Part shown: piece after piece, positions 26,593 to 35,133 of the stretch
How positions within the stretch are numbered: the stretch's first letter is position 1
Layout of the letters: each line of letters begins with the position of its first letter
Assembly: GCA_022819745.1 (NCBI GenBank)
Contig: JAJEGS010000024.1
Span: forward strand, 1 to 64,000
DNA from: Candidatus Latescibacterota bacterium
Lineage (GTDB): Bacteria > Latescibacterota > UBA2968 > UBA8231
DNA: 64,000 bases
Direction: 5' to 3'
Notes under the pieces: generated by a model
Told to the model about the DNA's origin: nothing
Databases searched by the model: none
What the model saw: only the letters and a program-made list of their open reading frames with translations
Program-made: the position numbers and the translations under genes

Positions 26593-26621
26593 ATGTTACT
26601 ACAAAAAAGCCATAACGTCAA
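26593..26621 (-). promoter_or_regulatory. Putative sigma-70-type promoter of brnTA
   Basis: On the minus strand, TTGACG (26621-26616) and TAACAT (26598-26593) are separated by exactly 17 bases. The first is 5/6 and the second 4/6 of consensus. The expected start of transcription falls on or next to the brnT start codon, which explains the lack of a Shine-Dalgarno sequence. BrnA would be expected to bind here. Confidence 0.5.
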
Positions 26622-26733
26622 CTTATGCAGACCAGTAATACCATTCAGGTATCCGCAAGACAATGGCCGCTGGAGATACTTGCCAATTGATGGCTCGGAG
26701 TGCAGTTTTGCTGATAACAGAGAGGAGTAAACC

Positions 26734-28014
26734 ATGAAAAATTACGCAATTGTCTCACTGCTGCTTTTAGCCGCTTTGTGCGCCAATGCTGAAGAGTATT
26801 GGCCCCAGTGGCGCGGTCCCAACCACAACGGCGTTAGCGAGGCCGTGAACTTGCCTACGACTTGGAGTGCGAGCGAGAATGTGGTCTGGAGCAAGAAGCT
26901 GCCCTCTTGGAGCGGGAGTACGCCGGTGGTGTGGGGCGAGCGGGTCTTTTTGACGTCGCCCAATTCGGGCGAGGAGATTCAGGGCGGTGAAAAACTGCTT
27001 TTGGGCTGTTTGTCAACGGCTGATGGCAGCGTGTTGTGGCAGCGCACGCTCGCCGAGGGCAATGCCTATTGGCGCAAGCACAACAACACCTCGCCTTCGC
27101 CGGTCACCGACGGCGAGCGCGTGCTGGCCGTTACGGGCACGGGGATGATCCGGGCCTTTGACATGGATGGAGAAGAGCTGTGGCACTACGACTTGCAAGC
27201 CGAGCACGGCTCTTTCGGCCTGATGTGGGGCTACGCCTCATCGCCGTTGCTCTACGACGGCAAGCTCTTCGTCGAGGTCCTACACGGAATGAACACGGAC
27301 GATCCTTCCTACCTGATCGCCTTTGATGCAGCTACTGGCGAGGTCGCGTGGCGGCAGGAGCGGCCAACCGACGCGCCGGGGGAGTCGCCGGATGCCTATA
27401 CTACGCCTGTGGTCCTCGAGCACAACGGCCAGACGCAAATCGTCGTCTCCGGCGGCGACTACATCACCGGCCACGATCCGGCTACCGGCGAAGAGGTGTG
27501 GCGGGCAGGCGGCTTGAATCCGGGCAAGGAGCGGAATTACCGGGTGGTTGGGTCGCCGGTAGCGGTTGCCGGGATGGTGTACGCGACGAGTCGCCGCAAC
27601 CCGGTGCTAGCGTTCCGCGCCGGTGGCACGGGGGACATTAGCGAGAGTCACTTGGCGTGGAAGTGGACGGGAGCGGGCGGGCCAGATGTGCCTTCGGCTG
27701 TTACCGATGGTAGCTATTTCTACATGGTCGATGATCGCGGGCGAGCCACTTGTCTCGACGCCAAGACGGGCGCGGTGGTGTGGGGGCCGGAACGCACGGC
27801 CCAGGGGACGGTTAGCGCCTCGCTGGTGCTGGCCGATGGCAAGCTCTACGTGGTCAATGAAAATGCGGTGACGACCGTACTGCAGGCCGGACCAGAGTAC
27901 AAGGTGCTGGCGACTAACGAACTCGACGGGGCTTATACGCTGTCGTCGCTGGCCATTGCCGGGGGGCGGATTTTTCTGCGGACGGAGTCGCACCTGTACT
28001 GCATTGGCCAGTAG
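26734..28014 (+). CDS. Secreted PQQ-type (BamB-like) beta-propeller protein
   Basis: This 426-aa exported propeller has a signal peptide ending at CANAEE and starts behind GAGAGGAG. The opening EEYWPQWRGPNHNGVSEA is the standard start of PQQ-like propellers in planctomycete- and FCB-type genomes. Repeated blades carry the AFDxxTGExxWR motif (AFDAATGEVAWRQE, HDPATGEEVWRAG, CLDAKTGAVVWGPE). No pyrroloquinoline-quinone catalytic partner residues are evident, so a structural or binding role in the periplasm is more likely than dehydrogenase activity. It converges with the ABC permease gene; a palindrome separates them. Confidence 0.85.
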   Translation: MKNYAIVSLLLLAALCANAEEYWPQWRGPNHNGVSEAVNLPTTWSASENVVWSKKLPSWSGSTPVVWGERVFLTSPNSGEEIQGGEKLLLGCLSTADGSVLWQRTLAEGNAYWRKHNNTSPSPVTDGERVLAVTGTGMIRAFDMDGEELWHYDLQAEHGSFGLMWGYASSPLLYDGKLFVEVLHGMNTDDPSYLIAFDAATGEVAWRQERPTDAPGESPDAYTTPVVLEHNGQTQIVVSGGDYITGHDPATGEEVWRAGGLNPGKERNYRVVGSPVAVAGMVYATSRRNPVLAFRAGGTGDISESHLAWKWTGAGGPDVPSAVTDGSYFYMVDDRGRATCLDAKTGAVVWGPERTAQGTVSASLVLADGKLYVVNENAVTTVLQAGPEYKVLATNELDGAYTLSSLAIAGGRIFLRTESHLYCIGQ

Positions 28015-28035
28015 GGGCGGTTCGCGAACCGCCCC
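28014..28035. terminator. Perfect 22-bp palindrome between convergent genes
   Basis: GGGGCGGTTCG at 28014-28024 is followed directly by its exact reverse complement at 28025-28035. The hairpin begins on the last base of the stop codon of the propeller gene and ends 6 bp before the permease stop on the other strand, so it could end both transcripts. It lacks a T-run. Its form matches dispersed palindromic repeats seen in other genomes. Confidence 0.5.
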
Positions 28036-28041
28036 CTACGT

Positions 28042-31000
28042 CTATTCGGCCTTCAGGGCTGCTAGCAGGGGGCGGCGCAGGGCCGAGTGACTGGCGGCAG
28101 CACATGCCAACAGGCCAGCGGCGAAGACCAAGCCGAGCGAGATGCCCAGCGAGACCCAAGGCAGGGGCGTGGGGTCTAAGAGGCGAGGGGCCACGGCGAT
28201 GAGAGCGGCGACGCTGCCTATTCCCTCTCCCGCTAGCAGGAGGAAGCCGTGCTCGTAGAGCAGCATCGCCCCTAAGCGAGCGCGGCGAAAGCCACAGGCA
28301 CTCAAGGCCGCCAACTCGCCGCTGCGCTCGAGGACGTTGCGCAGAATGAGGATCCCCAAACCCAAAGTTCCCAAGAGCAGCCCGAGCAAGCCCAGCGTCT
28401 GAAAGGTTGCTAGGTACGTGTTTTCGACGGCGCGAAAGCCTCGGAGGCGCTCGGCGCTCAGGGTGGCGTCGAGGCCGTAGGATGCTAGTCCCTTTTCGAG
28501 CGCGGCGGCGACGGCGGCTGGTTGTTCCGTTTCGACTAGGAAGTAGCCATAGCCTTCGCGTTCGGGGAAGTGCGCGGCGAAGCGATCCTCGGCAATGAGC
28601 AATTCGCTCTGGAACAGACTGCCGTCCAACAGGCCGACCAGCCGCACGGCCACACCTTCCGCAATTGGGATGTCGTCGCCCAGACGCTTGTGCAAAATCC
28701 ACTGAGCTGAATTAAAGTCGCCGATGGCCGGGATGATGCCCGGTCCCAAATCGCGCTGGAGCAATTGCCAGGGATTGGCGCGCTCGTCTGGCGTTAGGTC
28801 GAGCGTCTGCCGGAAGGGCAAACCGCCGCGTTGGATGAACTCGTCCGGGGCACCGAGGACGCGCGGGGTTTGGGGTATGTAGAGGTTGAGACAGCTTACA
28901 TCGTCACCGGGCAGGACGCGGAAGGGAAAAAAGTGCGCGGTGCCCAAGTCTGTTGATAGTCCCAATTCAAAGCGACCGTCCGCGCTGTTGAGGTCTTGGT
29001 GCAGGGGAATTTCTGCCTCGGCGACGAGTGCGAAACCGCCCGTGCTTGGATCGTCTGCCCACTCGACCTGTCGGTGCGCTCCAGCGGCGACGATGACGAA
29101 GGTGGCGCAGGCGACGAGGGATGTGCAGAGGGTGCTGCGGCTGGGCTTGCGGGTGCTGTTGAGGAGACCGAGGCCGAGGCTGGAGTTGAGGCGGCTCGCT
29201 GTTGGAGCTCGCAACCATACTGCGAATAAGGCCAATAGGGCCAATAGGGCCGAGGTGCCGCTGCCTAAGAAAAGCGCGGCGGCCGTGGTTGCGTCGGCTA
29301 TACCGGCGAGGACGCTTAAGGCAAGGGCTAGGACCAGACCGAGCGCGGCGAGGACGGCACTGCGACGGCTTGGGAGACGCGGTGCCGTGTCGAGGGCACC
29401 GGCGAGCAGGGTGCGGACGGGCAGGCGGTGAAAGCGCTGCACAGTGCGCCACAGTGCCAGTGAGACCAGCAGTAGGGTGGATAGATAACCCACCGCTAGA
29501 CTGAGCCAGCTAACGTGGAGGGAGAGGAAGGGTGTGCCGATGGCCTCCAACCACAAAGTGTGCAAGCCGACCAGCATTAGATAGGCGTAGAGCGGAGCAC
29601 CGGCTAGACCGAGCAGTGCGCCCAGCGCGGCTAAGGCAATGCCCTCGCCCAAGAAGCGCCGACCTATCGCGGCGAGCGGGTAGCCGGTGGCGAGCAGCAG
29701 CCCTGCTTCGCGGGCGCGTTGTTCGAGGCCGAACTTGCACAGCAAAACTACCAGTAATGCGGCCGCGGCGATGAGGAAGAGGCTGAAGCCGATGAAGAGG
29801 CCGCTGAAGTCCGTGGCTCCGGTTGATGCTAGCAGGGCCTCTTGGCGGACGGGGCGCAAGGAGAAGCCGGTCGCCGTCGGAGAGAGGCGATCCAACAGAT
29901 GTTGGCGAATGGCGGTCCGCAGTTCGACAAGCTCACTGCTCGTTGGCTGGTAGTGGGCGGGCGCGGACGGATAGAAGCGGATGGAGGTCAGCGCACCGTG
30001 GCGGCTGCCCCACAGGCGCTGTCCCGTATGGGCGGCGACGAAGGCTTTGGGTGCGGCTCCGTACTGGTCCCAGTAGGCTTCGTCCTGTGGGCGGATTTGC
30101 CCCATATCGATGGGGAAGGGTGCGTCCCAGGCAGTTATATCATCTTCTTCCTGCAACCCCGGATAGGCAGGCGTCAGGGTCGGATCAATGGCTAAGCCGC
30201 GCATCTGCACAATCCCTTGGAGGCGGAAGTGGGCTTGCTCGGTCCGAAGTTCATGGCGCGGGCCGACGACGTAATAGGTCAGGGAGATCGAGTCGCCGGG
30301 AGCTGCGGCTAATTCCTGGGCCGTCCAAGCGTCGAGGTAGAGGGCGTCGTCAGCGAGGGGCGGCGCGGGCCGTCCGTCTGTAAGGCGGAGGCCGGTGGGA
30401 TCGTCGAGGGCGGTAACGGTTGAGTAGGGGACTTGGCGACCGTTGCTTTCAATGGCGTTGGCCAGATAGGTCGAGAAGGTCGCGGTTTTGAGTTGTTGGG
30501 CGGCGGCGCTTGACAAGGCTGCGGTACGGGTCGAATCGTCGAGGACAAAGCGGGTGCTGGTGAGCTCGATGTAGTTGGAGTGCAGTGCTAGGTCCAGCTT
30601 GTGGTCGGCGAGAGTAAGATGCTGGGCAAGAGCGCGTTGCAGGTCTTGGTGTTGACTGTTGGGCGCGGCGATGAGCAGGGCGTTGACGCGATCCTGTTGG
30701 TCGAGCGCGCGCTGGAGGGCTTGGAGGTCGAGGTAGGCGTTGAGCGGCAGATGCTGGTGCGGTCGCAGGCCGAAGCGTCCCGCCCCACTGTCGGGCAAGA
30801 CGCCGGTGAGCACCACGCGCAGAGTGGTGACGAGATCGCTGGTGGCGCGGCGGCCGAAGAGGGATTCGCGATAGGTTGAACTGGGGCGCTCCAGCGAGAG
30901 CAGGACCGCGTCGCCTAGTTCGAGGCCGAGGGCGCGTTGCAGCGAAGCACTGACGACGAGCGAGGGAAACGGCTGGTCGGGCGTTGGTTTGAGGGCGTCG

Positions 31001-31347
31001 TGGAGGGCGGGGCCGTCTTGGGGAAAGAGTGCGGCGAAGCGGATGTCGATGCCTTGGATTTGCACGCCAGCGGCGAGCGCTTGGGTGTCGGCGTGGCGGG
31101 CGCTGCCGTTGAGGAGGATGGCGGGTGCATGGCCTCCGGGCAGTTTGGTGGTCAAGTCGCTGCGGAAGAAGTGCGCGGCGAGCAGTGCGTAGTCGATGTG
31201 CCCTAGGCGCTCTAAAGCCAAATCGCGCAGACTGCCGCGCATGGAGTCGCCGACTAGGAGGGCACCGGTCAGAGCGGTTGTGGCGACAGCGGTCCCCAGC
31301 AGTAGCCCTAGGTGAACCCGCCAGTAGTAGATCAGGCTTCGACGCAC
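28042..31347 (-). CDS. FtsX/MacB-type ABC transporter permease
   Basis: This 1101-aa permease is at the large end for its family and has duplicated architecture: an N-terminal membrane helix (LGLLLGTAVATTALTGALLVGDS), a long periplasmic domain, three helices near residues 500-620, a second periplasmic domain, and a final set of helices ending LLACAAASHSALRRPLLAALKAE. Proteins of this class use ATP hydrolysed in the cytoplasm to drive movement in the periplasm, moving lipoproteins, lipids or peptides. It overlaps its ATPase gene by 16 bp and is last in the operon starting at 34053. Confidence 0.85.
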   Translation of the reverse strand: MRRSLIYYWRVHLGLLLGTAVATTALTGALLVGDSMRGSLRDLALERLGHIDYALLAAHFFRSDLTTKLPGGHAPAILLNGSARHADTQALAAGVQIQGIDIRFAALFPQDGPALHDALKPTPDQPFPSLVVSASLQRALGLELGDAVLLSLERPSSTYRESLFGRRATSDLVTTLRVVLTGVLPDSGAGRFGLRPHQHLPLNAYLDLQALQRALDQQDRVNALLIAAPNSQHQDLQRALAQHLTLADHKLDLALHSNYIELTSTRFVLDDSTRTAALSSAAAQQLKTATFSTYLANAIESNGRQVPYSTVTALDDPTGLRLTDGRPAPPLADDALYLDAWTAQELAAAPGDSISLTYYVVGPRHELRTEQAHFRLQGIVQMRGLAIDPTLTPAYPGLQEEDDITAWDAPFPIDMGQIRPQDEAYWDQYGAAPKAFVAAHTGQRLWGSRHGALTSIRFYPSAPAHYQPTSSELVELRTAIRQHLLDRLSPTATGFSLRPVRQEALLASTGATDFSGLFIGFSLFLIAAAALLVVLLCKFGLEQRAREAGLLLATGYPLAAIGRRFLGEGIALAALGALLGLAGAPLYAYLMLVGLHTLWLEAIGTPFLSLHVSWLSLAVGYLSTLLLVSLALWRTVQRFHRLPVRTLLAGALDTAPRLPSRRSAVLAALGLVLALALSVLAGIADATTAAALFLGSGTSALLALLALFAVWLRAPTASRLNSSLGLGLLNSTRKPSRSTLCTSLVACATFVIVAAGAHRQVEWADDPSTGGFALVAEAEIPLHQDLNSADGRFELGLSTDLGTAHFFPFRVLPGDDVSCLNLYIPQTPRVLGAPDEFIQRGGLPFRQTLDLTPDERANPWQLLQRDLGPGIIPAIGDFNSAQWILHKRLGDDIPIAEGVAVRLVGLLDGSLFQSELLIAEDRFAAHFPEREGYGYFLVETEQPAAVAAALEKGLASYGLDATLSAERLRGFRAVENTYLATFQTLGLLGLLLGTLGLGILILRNVLERSGELAALSACGFRRARLGAMLLYEHGFLLLAGEGIGSVAALIAVAPRLLDPTPLPWVSLGISLGLVFAAGLLACAAASHSALRRPLLAALKAE

Positions 31348-32009
31348 GTCCCCTCGCGCAGATGCAGGCGGCGGTCGCAGCGCGCAGCTAGTTCGAGGTC
31401 ATGGGTTGCGATGACGAGAGCGGCTTGCTCGGCGCGGTGGAGCGCGAAGAGTAGATCGGCGACGGCGGTGGCTGTCTGGCGGTCGAGGCTGCCGGTAGGC
31501 TCGTCGCAGAGCAAGAGACCGGGCTGGTTAATCAAGGCGCGTGCCACAGCCACGCGCTGGCACTCGCCGCCGGACAGCTCAGCGGGGCGGTGGTGCAGGC
31601 GTTCTGCTATACCGACGGCGGTCAACAGGTCGCGGGCGCGCTCGCGCCGGTCGGCTTGGGGAAAGGCGAGGGTGGGGATTAGGGCGTTTTCGAGAGCCGA
31701 GTACTGGGGCAACAGGTGGTGGTTTTGGAAGACGAAGCCGATGTGCTGGTTGCGGAAGCGGGCGAGTTGCGGTTCGGGAAGGGCTAGTGGATCCTGACCG
31801 CAGCAGGCGATTTGGCCGGAGGTTGGAGGTTCGAGGGTGCCGAGCAGGTGCAGCAAGGTGCTCTTGCCCGAGCCGGATGGACCAATAAGCGCCAGAGACT
31901 GGCCCATCTCGACGTGCAGCGAGACGCCGCGCAGCACTTCGACGGTCTGGTCACCGAGGGCGAAGTGCTTGCAGACGTCGGCGGCGACGAGGGCTGGGGT
32001 TGCGTTCAT
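31332..32009 (-). CDS. LolD/MacB-type ABC transporter ATPase
   Basis: This 225-aa ATPase has Walker A GPSGSGKST, a Q-loop in VFQNHHLLPQYSALENALIP, signature LSGGECQRVAVARAL, Walker B LLLCDEPTGSLD and the H-loop ATHD. The FRNQHIGFVFQNHHLLP wording is typical of LolD/MacB partners of FtsX-like permeases. Its start overlaps the thioesterase stop (ATGA) and its end overlaps the permease by 16 bp, so the pair works together. Confidence 0.9.
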   Translation of the reverse strand: MNATPALVAADVCKHFALGDQTVEVLRGVSLHVEMGQSLALIGPSGSGKSTLLHLLGTLEPPTSGQIACCGQDPLALPEPQLARFRNQHIGFVFQNHHLLPQYSALENALIPTLAFPQADRRERARDLLTAVGIAERLHHRPAELSGGECQRVAVARALINQPGLLLCDEPTGSLDRQTATAVADLLFALHRAEQAALVIATHDLELAARCDRRLHLREGTCVEA

Positions 32010-32494
32010 GGGATTTCGTTGGGCTGAGACTTCGGCGAGGCTTCGACGGACTTCGGCGAGCTCAGTCGAGTCGTGAGCTCAGCCGAACCGCTCAGTCGAG
32101 TCGTGATAAAGTCTGGGATGGGGATGGCGCGGATGGCCTCGCCCGGATTGCAGACGCAGCAGGCGACCTTGAGTCGGCCTTGGGCTATGTGCTCGCCGTC
32201 GCAGTGGAAGTCGAAGCGAAAACTGAGAGACTTCTCGCCTTGCTTTTCGAGGTGTACATGGATGTCGAGGACATCTTCGAAGGAGACGGGGCGGAAGTAC
32301 TCGCATTCGGCGGTGAGGCGGGGCCAGCTAATGATGTCGTCGTCGCATTGGCTGTGGACGCTCAGGCCCAGGCTGCGCCAGAAGGCGTGCTCGGCGGCTT
32401 CCATGAAGACGAAGAAGCGCGCGAAGTGGACGATGCCAGCCTGATCGGTGTCGGCCCACTCGACGCGGCGGCGGGTGCGGAATTCGACGGACAC
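32006..32494 (-). CDS. Hotdog-fold acyl-CoA thioesterase (YbgC/FadM type)
   Basis: This 162-aa protein starts at GTG 32494, one base after the preceding stop. The motif VEWADTDQAGIVHFARFFVFMEAAEHAFW is the 4-hydroxybenzoyl-CoA thioesterase-type active-site stretch, with D17 likely catalytic. The domain ends near residue 130 (IPIPDFI). The last 32 residues are out of family and include TTRLS twice (131-135 and 141-145). They are encoded by the repeat at 32037-32106, which has been read into the gene. The role in the operon is unclear; release of an acyl product is a fair guess. Confidence 0.8.
   Translation of the reverse strand: MSVEFRTRRRVEWADTDQAGIVHFARFFVFMEAAEHAFWRSLGLSVHSQCDDDIISWPRLTAECEYFRPVSFEDVLDIHVHLEKQGEKSLSFRFDFHCDGEHIAQGRLKVACCVCNPGEAIRAIPIPDFITTRLSGSAELTTRLSSPKSVEASPKSQPNEIP
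32037..32106. repeat. REP-like repeat inside the thioesterase 3' end
   Basis: GCTCAGTCGAGTCGTGA occurs at 32060-32076 and again at 32090-32106, and GGCGAGCTC (32055-32063) pairs with GAGCTCAGCC (32075-32084). TTCGGCGAG and TTCGACGG units precede it. Its make-up is close to the TTCGACAGGCTCAGGG repeat at 14353-14430. Unlike that one, it lies inside a reading frame and supplies the C-terminal tail of the thioesterase. Confidence 0.6.
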
Positions 32495-32495
32495 G

Positions 32496-32966
32496 TCAGT
32501 TGCCGGGGCGGAAGAATGTTACTAGGTAGCCGCCCATAGCGGCCAAGACGATGCCGAGGACAAAGGGCCAGCGCACGGCCGCCCAGCCGCCAGCGGGCGG
32601 ATGCACGAGCACGGCGACGACCGCGTTGACGATGGGGGCACCGGCAAAGACGATGGACATGACCACGGCCGGCGTCCCCTTGGCACCAAAGGCGAGCAGG
32701 ACGCCCAACGCGCCGATGGCTCCGGCAATGCCGGCGGCGGTGGACCAGAAGACGCCCTTGGCCGGGTAGATCCAACTCGCGCCATTGTAGACTAGGACGA
32801 TCAGCGAGCCGAAGACCGCGGTGAGCAGATAGGCCAAGCCGACGAAGAGGAAGGCTTTGTAGCGGCCGTTTACCGGATCGGCCATGGCGATCTGGCCGGT
32901 GTGCAGCAGGACGCCGTAGAGGCCCCAACAAGAGACGGTGAGAAGAGCGAAGACGAGCCAAGTCAT
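32496..32966 (-). CDS. Small DMT/EamA-like membrane protein
   Basis: This 156-aa protein has about five hydrophobic segments (LVFALLTVSCWGLYGVLLHTG, AFLFVGLAYLLTAVFGSLIVLV, GVFWSTAAGIAGAIGALGVLLAFGA, VMSIVFAGAPIVNAVVAVLV, FVLGIVLAAMGGYLVTFF). The length fits half of a ten-helix drug/metabolite transporter, so it probably dimerises. ATG 32966 is favoured because the upstream extension to 33071 is polar and overlaps the preceding gene. It ends one base before the thioesterase start. Confidence 0.65.
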   Translation of the reverse strand: MTWLVFALLTVSCWGLYGVLLHTGQIAMADPVNGRYKAFLFVGLAYLLTAVFGSLIVLVYNGASWIYPAKGVFWSTAAGIAGAIGALGVLLAFGAKGTPAVVMSIVFAGAPIVNAVVAVLVHPPAGGWAAVRWPFVLGIVLAAMGGYLVTFFRPGN

Positions 32967-33033
32967 GGAGATAATCCTTTCGCTTGCGCGTTTCGCACAT
33001 AATGTGGCTAGGAGACTCGCTGCTGTCGAGAGG

Positions 33034-34053
33034 TCACGCGATCTCGATGAGGTTCTCGAAATGCACGCCACAATCGCAGAGCGATACGGGAATGTTGAAT
33101 CGCGTCTCCAGTTCGTCGATGAGGTGCCGGACGGGCGCGGTCAATGCGCTGCGGTGGCGCGCTCCGGCGACCTCGGGGTCGAGGTGGTCGCAGAAGGTCA
33201 GGGCCAACTGGGTGGGACCGTTGAGTAGGACGGCTGTTTCCAAATGTGGCCAGGAGATACCCGAGGCTTTGCGCCGCCGTCGCCCGGTCGCCACGCCGTA
33301 TTCGGCGATGTCCCGGCGGTCTTCCTCCGCTGATGTCAATTGCAGCGGTAGGGGGCCAGTGCCGACGCGGCTAGGCAGTGCTTTGACCACCAAGCAGACT
33401 TCTGCGATATGACGCCAGTTGAGTCCGACGTCATCGGCAAAGGCGGCGGTGGTGCAGTTGTCCGAGGTGCAGTCGGGATAGTCTTCGCTCAGGGCTAGCG
33501 ACAGGTGGGTGCCTTGGCTGCCCTCGACGACGATGGTTTCACCGCGCAGGCAACTCTCGTTGAGCTCGCGGGCAACGTCGGAGGTGTAATCCGCGAGGGT
33601 ATGCTCGTCGCGGGCTTGGCGCGCTTTGCGCAGGGCGAATTTGGCGCGGGCGACGCCGCTGCCACTGGCGGTGGTGCCGTGTTCCTGTAGGAAGCTGTCA
33701 GCCGCTTCGCGTTGGCGGTACTCGGGCAGGATCAGCGGGCAGCGGTAATCGACGCAGGTGCGCTCGCGCAGCCCATAGCTCGGATCTAGTTGGTCTAGTT
33801 CGGCGAAGAACTGCTCGGGATCGACGGCGACGCCGCTGCCGACGCGCAGTTGCGTGTCGGGATGGAGAAAGCCGCAGGGTAACTGCCGAGTGCGGATTTC
33901 GCTGCCGTCGGCAAAGAGGATGCTGTGCCCGGCGTTGGTGCCGATTCCGGCTCGGACACTGTAAGCGGCTTGGTGTTTTTGCGCGAGGAAGGCGGCGACC
34001 TTGCCTTTACCCGAATCGCCCCAGAAGGCGTCAACGACGATGATGGCGCTCAT
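33034..34053 (-). CDS. Short adenylosuccinate synthetase-like enzyme
   Basis: This 339-aa protein is about 90 residues shorter than the usual bacterial PurA (about 430) and close to archaeal-type PurA and viral PurZ. The GTP-site loop WGDSGKGK places the catalytic D13 exactly where it is in E. coli, but the following E14 is S. NAGH gives the second catalytic histidine (H43), and VEGSQGTHLSL, TSDNCTTAAFADDVG and GVATGRRRR match IMP- and GTP-loop regions. GGAGGTGCGCC precedes ATG 34053. The enzyme should join aspartate to a purine nucleotide using GTP. Standing at the head of an operon with membrane and export genes, and opposite a LysR gene, it may serve a special pathway or be a drug-tolerant copy. 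Confidence 0.75.
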   Translation of the reverse strand: MSAIIVVDAFWGDSGKGKVAAFLAQKHQAAYSVRAGIGTNAGHSILFADGSEIRTRQLPCGFLHPDTQLRVGSGVAVDPEQFFAELDQLDPSYGLRERTCVDYRCPLILPEYRQREAADSFLQEHGTTASGSGVARAKFALRKARQARDEHTLADYTSDVARELNESCLRGETIVVEGSQGTHLSLALSEDYPDCTSDNCTTAAFADDVGLNWRHIAEVCLVVKALPSRVGTGPLPLQLTSAEEDRRDIAEYGVATGRRRRKASGISWPHLETAVLLNGPTQLALTFCDHLDPEVAGARHRSALTAPVRHLIDELETRFNIPVSLCDCGVHFENLIEIA

Positions 34054-34172
34054 GGCGCACCTCCATTTAAAGAGTGAATTGGTTGACGCCTTTGACGATA
34101 AGTGAAATTGTAGCATAACAAAAATTTATATATATTATTATTAGAATAATTGATGTAAATAAAGGACTCCTA
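34054..34172. promoter_or_regulatory. AT-rich divergent promoter region, PurA-like operon / lysR
   Basis: These 119 bp contain the longest A/T tract of the window (about 34105-34165), between two divergent starts. TTGACG occurs twice, at 34083 and 34092, on the plus strand, but no well-spaced -10 follows; TACAAT is seen on the minus strand at about 34110. The arrangement, with a LysR gene opposite its target, is the classic one in which the regulator binds the shared spacer. Confidence 0.5.
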
Positions 34173-35066
34173 ATGGACCTCTACCAATTGCGCAGTTTCT
34201 ACGAAGTCGTACGCGAGCAGAGCTTTACGCGGGCGGCGGACAAACTCTTTCTGACTCAGCCGGCCATCAGCCTCCAGATCAAGGCATTGGAGAATGAACT
34301 AGACGAGATTCTACTCGAGCGCAATCGGCGGCAGCTCCGGCTGACGCCGGCCGGCGAGATTCTCTTTGCTCATGCGAAGGCGATTCTCTCGCGGTTGGAG
34401 CAGGCACGCGATGATATTGCGGCGCTCAAGCAGGTCTTGCGCGGGCGGCTGGCAATTGGGACTAGCGATACCAACTGCACCTATATTTTGCCCAGCGTGC
34501 TTGCCGAATTCCGCGCTCGCTACCCGGCGGTCGAGTTGGACATCCGCAATCGAATGTCGCCGGAGGTGAGCAACCTAGTGCTCAACGACGAAGTGGAGTT
34601 CGGGTTGGCGACATTGCCGGTCAAGCACCGCGACTTGGTCTGCGAATCGCTCTTTGAGCGGCGGGATGTGCTTATTTGTCCCCCGGACCACGTGCTGGGT
34701 AAAAGGCGCAGGATAGGGCTCAAACAGCTTGCCGAATATCCGTTTCTGGTCTTGGAACGGGGGAGCACTAGTCGGCAGTTGCTCGACGAGGTTTTCCAGC
34801 GCGAGGGCTTGGCGTTGCAGGTCGAGATGACGCTCGGCGGGATCGAGATTATCAAGCGCTACGTGGAGATCGGATTGGGTATTGCGCTGGTGCCGGAGGT
34901 GGCGGTAGAAGCAGAAGTCGCCGCCGGGAAAGTGTGCGCTATACAGGTCAATGGATTGGCCAAACGCCAGATTGGCCTAATCGAGCACCGGGGACGACGG
35001 CGTTCGCCGGCGACGGAGGCTTTCTTGGCGCTCTTGAGGGAGTTTGTCGCCGCCGGGAAGATTTGA
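34173..35066 (+). CDS. LysR-family transcriptional regulator
   Basis: This 297-aa regulator has a canonical N-terminal winged helix (MDLYQLRSFYEVVREQSFTR, AADKLFLTQPAISLQIKALE, residues 1-60) and a two-lobe effector domain from about residue 90 (LRGRLAIGTSDTNCTYILPS, GIEIIKRYVEIGLGIALVPE). GGACTCC precedes the start. It faces the PurA-like operon, so it most likely activates or represses that operon in response to a metabolite. The closest general type is CysB/CbbR-like. Confidence 0.9.
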   Translation: MDLYQLRSFYEVVREQSFTRAADKLFLTQPAISLQIKALENELDEILLERNRRQLRLTPAGEILFAHAKAILSRLEQARDDIAALKQVLRGRLAIGTSDTNCTYILPSVLAEFRARYPAVELDIRNRMSPEVSNLVLNDEVEFGLATLPVKHRDLVCESLFERRDVLICPPDHVLGKRRRIGLKQLAEYPFLVLERGSTSRQLLDEVFQREGLALQVEMTLGGIEIIKRYVEIGLGIALVPEVAVEAEVAAGKVCAIQVNGLAKRQIGLIEHRGRRRSPATEAFLALLREFVAAGKI

Positions 35067-35133
35067 CGCGCAAAGCCCTATCGCCGAAGAGCATCGCGCT
35101 GCCTGATGAATTCCCGTGACACAGAGCGGGTCG

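Noticed and set aside
33034..34053. Calling the PurA-like gene PurZ (phage 2-aminoadenine DNA)
   Set aside because: No phage genes or dATPase/DpoZ-like partners are nearby and D13 is kept; phylogeny would be needed.
34083..34116. Plus-strand promoter for lysR with TTGACG at 34083 or 34092
   Set aside because: No -10 at 16-18 bp; spacing to the best candidate is 13 or 22 bp.
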